64,000 nucleotides of DNA from CAXBMB01 sp052078155 (GTDB lineage: Bacteria; Pseudomonadota; Alphaproteobacteria; Kiloniellales; DSM-21159): contig JBQJBP010000005.1 in the NCBI GenBank assembly GCA_052078155.1, positions 62,001 to 126,000 on the forward strand. The letters run 5' to 3'. Positions 58,222-64,000 of the stretch are shown here, piece by piece. A program made the position numbers and the translations under genes. The notes below the pieces were generated by a model. That model did not search any database, was not told where the DNA came from, and worked only from the letters and a program-made list of their open reading frames with translations. Each line of letters opens with the position of its first letter. Within the stretch, counting starts at the first letter, position 1.

Positions 58222-61170
58222 TCAGCGGCCCCCCTTCGATGGTTTGGCCCCGACTGGCGCGGCATCTTTCTGACTCAGATCTTCCATCGGCGCAGGGGGC
58301 GGTGGGTCATCTGGTCCCCCTTCCGGCGGATCGGCCGGATCATAGTCCATGGCCTCCAGGTTGACCGTCTCACCCGCCCGGCGGGCAATGCGGGACAGGC
58401 TGTAAAGCATCAGCATCACAGCGCCCAGAACGGTCAGGAAAACCCCCAGGTCAAAGGACATGGCTGTCGCCAGTTCAAACTTCTCCAGCGGCGGAATTTT
58501 GACATAGCCGAAATCGCTGGTGAGGAAGGGACGTCCGGCAAAGAAAGCTCCGATGCCGGTGAAGGCGGCAATCAGCACGCCCAGACCGATCAGGGTGTGG
58601 TACTCCACCTTCTCCCGCACCCGTGTCCAGGCAAAGCCGCTGGCCATGTATTGCATCAAAAGGGCAATGGCGACGATCAGACCGGCAATGAACCCGCCGC
58701 CCGGCTGGTTATGGCCGCGCAGGAAGATGAAGACCCCGACCATCACGGCAATGGGCAGCAGCAGGCGGGTCACAACCACCATCATCAGGGGATGGCGATC
58801 CCGGGACTGGGGCCGTTCAAAGACCCAGCCGGACAGGCGCTTGGCGGCCTGACCGTTAAAGAGGGCTTCCATCAGGCTGTAGATCGCCAGACCGGCAATG
58901 CCCAGCACGATGATCTCGCCGAAGGTGTCATAACCACGGAAGTCGACCAGTATCACATTGACCACGTTGGTCCCGCCGCCGCCACTGTAGGAATTGGCCA
59001 GGTGGTAGTCGGAAATGGTGCTGAAATCCCGGGTCATGAAAGCATACGCCAGGGCCATGATGCCCCCGCCACCGGCAAGGGCGATGATGGCGTCACGCGC
59101 CCGCAGCCAGCTGCCACTTTCCTTCGGGGTCTTGTTGGGCATGAAGTTCAGCGCCAGCAACAACAGCATGATGGTGACAATCTCCACAGAGATCTGCGTC
59201 ATGGCCAGATCCGGGGCGGAGAGATAAACGAAGCCCAGAGAGATGGTCAGGCCGATCACCCCGGTCACCACCAGCGAGAGGAAGCGGCTGCGGTGATAGA
59301 TCACCACCGCCAGCACCGCCACCACCAGCAGGAACCAGGTGACAAGCGCCAGGGCGGGCGTTGGCAGCATCTCGCGGGTGCCCGGGCTGTGGGTCCCGCC
59401 AAGGAACGCCAGCACACCCAGCGCCACGGTAGAGGCCGTGAAGATGGCCAGATAGCGGCTGATGGCACCGTTGTGCACCAGATCCGTAAACCCTCTGGAC
59501 AGCGACACCACAAAGGCCATCAGGCTGTCAAAAATGCTCTTGGCCTCGGGACGGGGCAAGGACAGCCAGATGGCTTCCAGTCCCCGGTGCCGCCACAAGA
59601 GAAACGCCCCGCCTGCCACGGCAATCACGCTCATCAGCAAGGCCGGTGTGAAGCCGTGCCAGATGGCAATGGAGTAGGCTGGCAGCTCTGCGCTGCCGAT
59701 CACCGCCTGGGCGGACGTGGCCACCAGGGGCCCGACAATGGGATTGGGAATGATGCCGATCAGAACCGTCATCAGCGCCAGGAAAGCCGGCGCACACCAC
59801 AGAGAAAAGCCAGGGTCATGGGGCGTTGCAGGATAGTCGCTGCGTTTGGGGCCGCCAAAAACATGGAAGATGTAGCGCAGGGAGTAGGCAACAGAGAGCA
59901 GAGCCCCGAAAGTGGCCAGCACCGGCACCAGCCAGCTGTTGCCGAACCAGAGGGTGTGTGAGGCTTCTTCCAGCATCATTTCCTTGGACAGGAAGCCGTT
60001 GAGCAGAGGGATCCCGGCCATGGAGAGGGCCGTCAGGGTGGCAATCACCGCCGTGATGGGCATGAAGGCAGCCAGCCCCCCCAGCCGCTTGATGTCGCGG
60101 GTATGAACGGCGTGATCAACAATCCCGGCACTCATGAAGAGCGCGGCTTTAAAGACCACGTGATTGATGATGTGGAAGACCGCCACCACAGCCGCCAAGG
60201 GGGTGCCAAAGCCCAGCAGCATGGTCACCAGTCCCAGCTGGCTGACGGTAGAAAAGGCCAGCAAGGCCTTCAGATCATCCTTGAACAGGGCGATGGCTGC
60301 ACCGATCACCATGGTGACCAGCCCGGTGGTCGCAACGATGTAAAACCACTCTTCTGTTCCTGCCAGCACCGGCCAGAGCCTTGCCATCAGGAAGATGCCT
60401 GCTTTCACCATGGTGGCGGAATGCAGGTAGGCCGAAACCGGCGTTGGCGCCGCCATGGCATGGGGCAGCCAGAAATGGAACGGGAACTGGGCCGACTTGG
60501 TAAAGGCCCCCAGCAGGATCAGCAGCAAGGCAGGCAGATAGAGCGGGGATGCCTGAATTTCCGACCCGTGGCGCAGGATCTCGCTGAGTTCATAACTGCC
60601 TGCAATGTCCCCCAGAATCAGCATGCCCCCGATCATGGCCAGGCCACCCATACCGGTCACCGCCAGAGCCATGCGCGCGCCCTGTCGCCCTTCCGGGGTA
60701 TGTTTCCAATAGCCGATCAGCAGGAAGGAGGACAGCGAGGTCAGTTCCCAGAAAATTAACAGCAGCAGCACGTTGTTGGACAGGACAATGCCCAGCATGG
60801 CGCCCTGGAAAAGCATCAGATAGGTATAGAACTGCCCCATGGGGTCGGTGCGGGACAGATAGAAACGGGCGTAGAGGATGATCAGCAGGCCGATGCCCAA
60901 GATCATCAAGGCAAAGAGCAGCCCCAGGCCGTCCAGCATGAAGGAGACATTGAGCCCCAGGTTCGGCATCCAGTTGATGTCATAGCGCAGTACCTCCCCG
61001 CGCATCACGGCCGGGGCTTCGATCAACAGCATGATCAAAGCAAAGAGGGTGGCAGAGCCGACCGATCCGGCGCAGGCATTGCGGCCCCTGCGGATCATCA
61101 ACCCTGGCAGCAGTGCCCCGATAAACGGCATCGCTGCAATCAGCGGCAGCAACGAACTCAACTGAAGCAT
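58222..61170 (-). CDS. mrpA: Fused Mrp Na+/H+ antiporter subunits A and B
   Basis: A 982-residue protein with about 20 or more membrane helices. The N-terminal 500 residues match the ND5/NuoL-like MrpA core: NNVLLLLIFWELTSLSSFLL with conserved Glu and KSAQFPFHFWLPHAMAAPTP with Lys. The C-terminal third corresponds to the MrpA tail plus MrpB (DUF4040-like NFMPNKTPKESG, then GHNQPGGGFIAGLIVA). The A-B fusion is found in alphaproteobacterial PhaAB. The complex exports Na+ (or K+) in exchange for protons and supports growth in salt or at high pH. First gene of a six-cistron minus-strand operon. The acidic Pro-rich tail is not conserved. Confidence 0.94.
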   Translation of the reverse strand: MLQLSSLLPLIAAMPFIGALLPGLMIRRGRNACAGSVGSATLFALIMLLIEAPAVMRGEVLRYDINWMPNLGLNVSFMLDGLGLLFALMILGIGLLIILYARFYLSRTDPMGQFYTYLMLFQGAMLGIVLSNNVLLLLIFWELTSLSSFLLIGYWKHTPEGRQGARMALAVTGMGGLAMIGGMLILGDIAGSYELSEILRHGSEIQASPLYLPALLLILLGAFTKSAQFPFHFWLPHAMAAPTPVSAYLHSATMVKAGIFLMARLWPVLAGTEEWFYIVATTGLVTMVIGAAIALFKDDLKALLAFSTVSQLGLVTMLLGFGTPLAAVVAVFHIINHVVFKAALFMSAGIVDHAVHTRDIKRLGGLAAFMPITAVIATLTALSMAGIPLLNGFLSKEMMLEEASHTLWFGNSWLVPVLATFGALLSVAYSLRYIFHVFGGPKRSDYPATPHDPGFSLWCAPAFLALMTVLIGIIPNPIVGPLVATSAQAVIGSAELPAYSIAIWHGFTPALLMSVIAVAGGAFLLWRHRGLEAIWLSLPRPEAKSIFDSLMAFVVSLSRGFTDLVHNGAISRYLAIFTASTVALGVLAFLGGTHSPGTREMLPTPALALVTWFLLVVAVLAVVIYHRSRFLSLVVTGVIGLTISLGFVYLSAPDLAMTQISVEIVTIMLLLLALNFMPNKTPKESGSWLRARDAIIALAGGGGIMALAYAFMTRDFSTISDYHLANSYSGGGGTNVVNVILVDFRGYDTFGEIIVLGIAGLAIYSLMEALFNGQAAKRLSGWVFERPQSRDRHPLMMVVVTRLLLPIAVMVGVFIFLRGHNQPGGGFIAGLIVAIALLMQYMASGFAWTRVREKVEYHTLIGLGVLIAAFTGIGAFFAGRPFLTSDFGYVKIPPLEKFELATAMSFDLGVFLTVLGAVMLMLYSLSRIARRAGETVNLEAMDYDPADPPEGGPDDPPPPAPMEDLSQKDAAPVGAKPSKGGR

Positions 61171-61512
61171 TTGACCCCTGTCCAGCCTGGTGAGTGTGGT
61201 TCACACCACCGGGCTTTCTGTTCTTAAAGTGAAAGCTCTTCTCCCCCCGACCGCTGTCCAGGCTGGCCGCTGCCGGAATGAAAAGACACTTACCAATTTG
61301 GTAAAAAGCGCCCCCCTGACAAGCTGAATCGGCAGGCCGCCTCTATCGCTTGGCCGAGGGGAAGATCATCCTTCTACCCAAAAATCAAATGTAGCTAGAT
61401 AACGACTACAGCGTCAGGGTCAAGGTTATTGGCCAAAAATCCCCCTCGGTGATGTCCCGGCGGTGTCCTGACCCCGCTCCGTTGCAAGCGGCAGGTGTCG
61501 GTGATTTTCCCT
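61171..61512. other. Upstream region of the Mrp operon
   Basis: No gene is supported. It should contain the minus-strand mrp promoter; a TTGGTAAAAAGC stretch occurs near 61296. The repeat at 61513 bounds it on the far side. Confidence 0.4.
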
Positions 61513-61652
61513 TTAGAGTGTGATCGACAGAACCAGAAGCGCTTTGGCTTGGAACTAAACCGCGAATCATCCTCATAAAACACTGAGAAGAAGCAAATTC
61601 ACGCTTCAAGCGCTATCAAACAGTGATTCCACTCAAACTGATTTTACTCTGT
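61513..61652 (+). repeat. Cloverleaf palindromic repeat, mosaic copy
   Basis: Left end TTAGAGTGTGATCGACAGAA matches the subfamily B end (copies at 831 and 25789, reversed). From GGAACTAAACCGCGAATCAT onward it matches subfamily A, through ACGCTTCAAGCGC and CAGTGATTCCACTCAAAC to CTCTGT. It appears to be a recombinant of the two types, and it is decayed at the right end. Confidence 0.85.
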
Positions 61653-61778
61653 GAAGTTATGTCAGGTGCTTGAATTTTCGATCTTTTACGAAGAATGGAA
61701 TGAATGTGCTGCCTTCTGTGATAAAACAATCATCAGAGAAAGAGAAAAGAACCAACACCACCCTGGGGGGATCAACTC

Positions 61779-62153
61779 ATGCCGTCGCTTGCCCGTCTGG
61801 CGATTCGCTTCGCCTTTGTCTACGCCCTCGCGGCCATGACCATCGGCCTTTTTATGGTCGCCAGCAAAGATCATACGCTCTCTGTTGCCCATGCCCACTT
61901 TGTTCTGATCGGCTGGCTGGGTCTGCTCACGGTCGGCTTGCTGTTTCACCAGATCCCTGCTCTGGCTGAAGGGCGGCTCTCCCAGATTGCCACCTGGTGT
62001 CTGGTCCTGGCCGTGCCGGTGATGGCCGGGGGCATCGGCCTGCTGCACTACGGCAACCTCTGGGCAGACCCCATTGCCGCCGTTGGCTCGCTGGCCGTTT
62101 TTCTCTCTGTCCTGCTGCTGACCATCCGGGTCTGGGGCAAGGGCCTGAAATAG
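61779..62153 (+). CDS. Small four-helix membrane protein, haem-copper oxidase subunit I-like
   Basis: A 124-residue protein with four membrane segments. The second contains SVAHAHFVLIGWLGLLT, with His-x-His like the ligand helix of haem-copper oxidase subunit I and NnrS-like proteins. Short proteins of this type are often annotated as cytochrome-c oxidase-like. It is too short for an oxidase; a haem-binding or assembly role is a guess. GGGGGG precedes the ATG at good distance. The upstream region contains a repeat and AT-rich DNA. Confidence 0.7.
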   Translation: MPSLARLAIRFAFVYALAAMTIGLFMVASKDHTLSVAHAHFVLIGWLGLLTVGLLFHQIPALAEGRLSQIATWCLVLAVPVMAGGIGLLHYGNLWADPIAAVGSLAVFLSVLLLTIRVWGKGLK

Positions 62154-62189
62154 CCTGCCTTTGGCAGTCCCCAGTCAGGCCCAAATCGC

Positions 62190-62285
62190 TCACGCTTCAA
62201 ACATTGAAAAGAGCTTCACGCTTCAGGTGTGACCACAATTAGGTGTGACAAGTTAATGAGACCACCTGAAGCGATGTGACTCTAG
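62190..62285 (+). repeat. Truncated cloverleaf repeat ending in the stop codon of the next gene
   Basis: Left part missing. Matches AAACATTGAAAAGAG-TTCACGCTTCA of subfamily A and the right end CCACNTNAANCGATNTGACTCTAG. An internal AGGTGTGAC direct repeat (at 62225 and 62241) is particular to this copy. The TAG stop codon of the minus-strand gene is at 62282-62284, inside the terminal CTCTAG. Confidence 0.82.
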
Positions 62286-62809
62286 GGCCAGGGCGCGCCT
62301 TTGACAAAAACCTCATCAATGCGGACAGAGCCATCTTCATAGACATTGAGCCGGACGGTAACATCGTCACGATTGGGCTCTGCCGTGCCTTCCGGAACAA
62401 AAAATCTCTCGATCCCGAAGTCCAGACGTCTTCCGTCTGCAGTACCTTTGATAACCACTTCACCGGCCCCAAGGCCGTCCGGTTTGTCATCGGACGAGGC
62501 GATGGGCCTGTAAAAACCTGCCTCCTCTTTCAGGACAATCCAGACATTGCCTTTCGCGCCGGGATAGTTGAGCTGCGGTGCCAGCCAGGGCTGGGGGTCA
62601 GCACCGTTGTGCGTCCTGCTGAACTCGTAGGCCAATCGAATGTACTGACCGCTGAGCAGGGAGCGGGGATCGTAGGAAGCGGTTTCCACCATGATGGCCG
62701 CCACCGGTTGCCGCAAAGCGCCGCTTTCATGAGCGTACCAGGCCGCGAAGAAGACCATCTGCAACAAAACAACAAGGACAACCAGACGCCTGCGCAGGGT
62801 ATTACTCAT
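62282..62809 (-). CDS. GDYXXLXY domain protein
   Basis: A 175-residue membrane-anchored protein: one N-terminal membrane helix (residues 8-27), then a soluble domain with the signature LLSGQYIRLAYEFS (the GDYxxLxY motif, with Q for D), preceded by ETASYDPRSL. These proteins are commonly encoded with DUF2157 membrane proteins, as here: it overlaps that gene by 8 bp. Function unknown. Its TAG stop is supplied by a repeat element. Confidence 0.82.
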   Translation of the reverse strand: MSNTLRRRLVVLVVLLQMVFFAAWYAHESGALRQPVAAIMVETASYDPRSLLSGQYIRLAYEFSRTHNGADPQPWLAPQLNYPGAKGNVWIVLKEEAGFYRPIASSDDKPDGLGAGEVVIKGTADGRRLDFGIERFFVPEGTAEPNRDDVTVRLNVYEDGSVRIDEVFVKGAPWP

Positions 62810-63989
62810 GGCCTGCCTCCCCTGCCTGGACGGGTCTGTGTTCAAGCATCAGGGACCGTCGCCAGCGTTCCAGCAGGTAACCAACGAGCACCAGCAGGAA
62901 CCCAGCCACCACGAACACGATACCTGTGTTGAGCATGCTGCCCATCAAATCCAGGAACCGCGTGATGATGCCCACCCCCAACAGAACCATGCTGATGTTA
63001 AGCAGCCAAAACTGCTGGGTCATGGCCCCTTTCACCACCGCCCAGATCAACAGACAGAAATAGCCGATCCAGGCAAAAACGGAGACCAGCAAAGGCATAA
63101 GAAAAACGCTGCGGTCGTATCCGAAAGAGAAGTAATCGAAAGACCAATCCACCTGGACAACGGCCATCAAAGTGAAGGCGACAAAACAGGCAAGGGTCGA
63201 CAGCAGGCCGATGTAAAAGAGCAATGAATAGCCCCCTTCCACCCGACGCAGCACGGGAGCCAGAAGGAGTGATACGATCAAAAGCCCCAGGGGCAGGCCC
63301 TGTGAAACCATTGAGAACGTGCCATCGGCCAGTTGAAAGTAGTTGTGGGCAAAGCCCAGGATGTAGAGATAAAGCAGAGTTCCCACAGCGCCGCTGTACA
63401 AAAAGTATGAGCCAAAGGGGCTGTCTTTTGCCCGCAACAGCACGCCACTCAGCCAAAGGCAAAGCAACAAAGCGGGCAAGAGACCATTGGCTTCAAAACC
63501 GATGTCATCCAGATAATCAAAGAAATCCAGGCTCCAAAGCGCCAGCCCTACAATCGCCAGAAGGGCAATAGGGCCACTGCGCAGCAGAAAGGCCAACGGC
63601 GCGATCATAACCGCCCAGATCAGATAGGATTCCCCGCTTTCTGACGTGAGATGGAAAATCTGGGCCATCAGGCCGATACCAGCCATAAAGAGCCCAGCCC
63701 CCAGGAAATGCAGGCTCATGGCCGTCTTGCCATAGCCTTTGCGATCCGCAAACAATCCCAGACCATGGGTGGTCCCCAGCAGGGCTATGAAAACAGAGAT
63801 CTTCAACAGGCTGGAAAACTCATCCCAATTGGTGGCGATGATCAGGATGATCCCCAGCAAGGCCACAAGCGACCCGAAACCGCGCAGGGCATTGCTGAGA
63901 GACAGCCAGCCCTGGTGCTTGAAATCTCCACTGCGGGCATGTTCCTGCAACTGGTTCGCTGTTTCTTCGGAGATAATCTTCTGCTCCAC
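62802..63989 (-). CDS. DUF2157 family membrane protein, possibly 5' truncated
   Basis: A protein of at least 395 residues. The first 30 are hydrophilic (SEETANQLQEHARSGD), then about 11 membrane segments follow. The N-terminal pattern with Leu-rich helix and a DUF2157 start, IILIIATNWDEFSS, matches the family. GTG at 63989 is the first possible start in the window; the frame is open to the window end, so the true start may be upstream. It overlaps the GDYXXLXY gene by 8 bp, and the pair forms an operon. Function unknown. Confidence 0.8.
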   Translation of the reverse strand: MEQKIISEETANQLQEHARSGDFKHQGWLSLSNALRGFGSLVALLGIILIIATNWDEFSSLLKISVFIALLGTTHGLGLFADRKGYGKTAMSLHFLGAGLFMAGIGLMAQIFHLTSESGESYLIWAVMIAPLAFLLRSGPIALLAIVGLALWSLDFFDYLDDIGFEANGLLPALLLCLWLSGVLLRAKDSPFGSYFLYSGAVGTLLYLYILGFAHNYFQLADGTFSMVSQGLPLGLLIVSLLLAPVLRRVEGGYSLLFYIGLLSTLACFVAFTLMAVVQVDWSFDYFSFGYDRSVFLMPLLVSVFAWIGYFCLLIWAVVKGAMTQQFWLLNISMVLLGVGIITRFLDLMGSMLNTGIVFVVAGFLLVLVGYLLERWRRSLMLEHRPVQAGEAGHE

Positions 63990-64000
63990 AGAAGAGTCTA

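Noticed and set aside
58195..59961. 588-codon open frame antisense to mrpAB
   Set aside because: Very rich in His, Gln and Gly, typical of antisense frames of membrane protein genes; the minus-strand gene is certain.
831..62285. CRISPR array from repeated units
   Set aside because: The repeats are about 140 bp, dispersed, palindromic and in both orientations, without regular spacers or cas genes. The short tandem repeats have no spacers.
1..64000. tRNA or rRNA genes
   Set aside because: No TTCGA/TTCAA T-loop with matching acceptor stem and no rRNA-like stretch was seen in the gaps I read.

Overview
The window is a GC-rich, densely packed stretch of bacterial chromosome. The gene content points to an alphaproteobacterium. 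It carries the F1-ATPase inhibitor subunit zeta (38540-38857), a fused MrpAB-C-D-E-F-G antiporter operon, sfsA, map and radC near one another, and many alphaproteobacterial-type oxygenases. A marine or halotolerant Rhodospirillales-like host is my best guess, but that is inference. There are no rRNA or tRNA genes, phage, transposase, integrase or CRISPR array in view.

Layout. 1-2900: 3' part of a ureohydrolase, then a parvulin-type isomerase overlapping a HupE/UreJ membrane protein. 3210-6428: a TetR-Rieske oxygenase operon divergent from sterol desaturase-DUF2141, sharing a 65-bp palindromic control region. 6506-10683: an epoxide hydrolase-like enzyme and an M20 amidohydrolase, originally divergent neighbours, now separated by an AT-rich lipoprotein gene bracketed by a 200-bp direct repeat. 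10685-16930: small membrane protein, PPK2, LuxR/TPR regulator, class IV aminotransferase divergent from an Lrp regulator, CinA-like protein, lipoprotein. 17330-25081: sfsA, map, TTC38-like TPR protein, TauD-type dioxygenase, radC, then an AT-rich patch holding a small secreted protein and the front of a serine hydrolase gene. 25131-31585: SEC14/STAS-like protein, CmcJ/NvfI-type oxidoreductase, GFA protein, DMT exporter, TPR-SGNH protein, purB. 32244-39972: PAS protein, acetolactate synthase-like TPP enzyme, secreted molybdopterin-fold protein, chemoreceptor with a free-standing periplasmic sensor protein, ATPase zeta subunit, NRDE protein. 40188-47167: creatinase-like M24 enzyme, MarR-DUF2000 pair, PAS protein, phytanoyl-CoA dioxygenase-like protein, ParB-like miniprotein, RluE-type pseudouridine synthase, SRAP peptidase. 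47769-50976: nrdA-nrdB. 51600-54800: LysR regulator divergent from a glyA paralogue, then a zinc-ribbon protein. 55173-61170: the Mrp operon. 61779-63989: a small haem-copper-like membrane protein, a GDYXXLXY protein and a DUF2157 membrane protein.

The most striking signal outside the genes is an interspersed repeat family of about 140 bp. Eight to nine copies or fragments are convincing and one more is doubtful. Each full copy ends in an imperfect inverted repeat with a terminal (C/T)TAGAG...CTCTAG. The inside folds into several short hairpins, giving a cloverleaf-like layout, and some paired bases change together between copies. There are two sequence subfamilies and one mosaic copy. Several copies lie exactly at gene ends: two supply the TAG stop codon of the adjacent gene from their terminal CTAGAG. 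It behaves like a non-autonomous palindromic element (MITE- or REP-like) and is the best candidate here for something undescribed. Second are the 200-bp repeat-bracketed lipoprotein gene and the TetR control region. All identifications are from reading the sequence; no database search was run.
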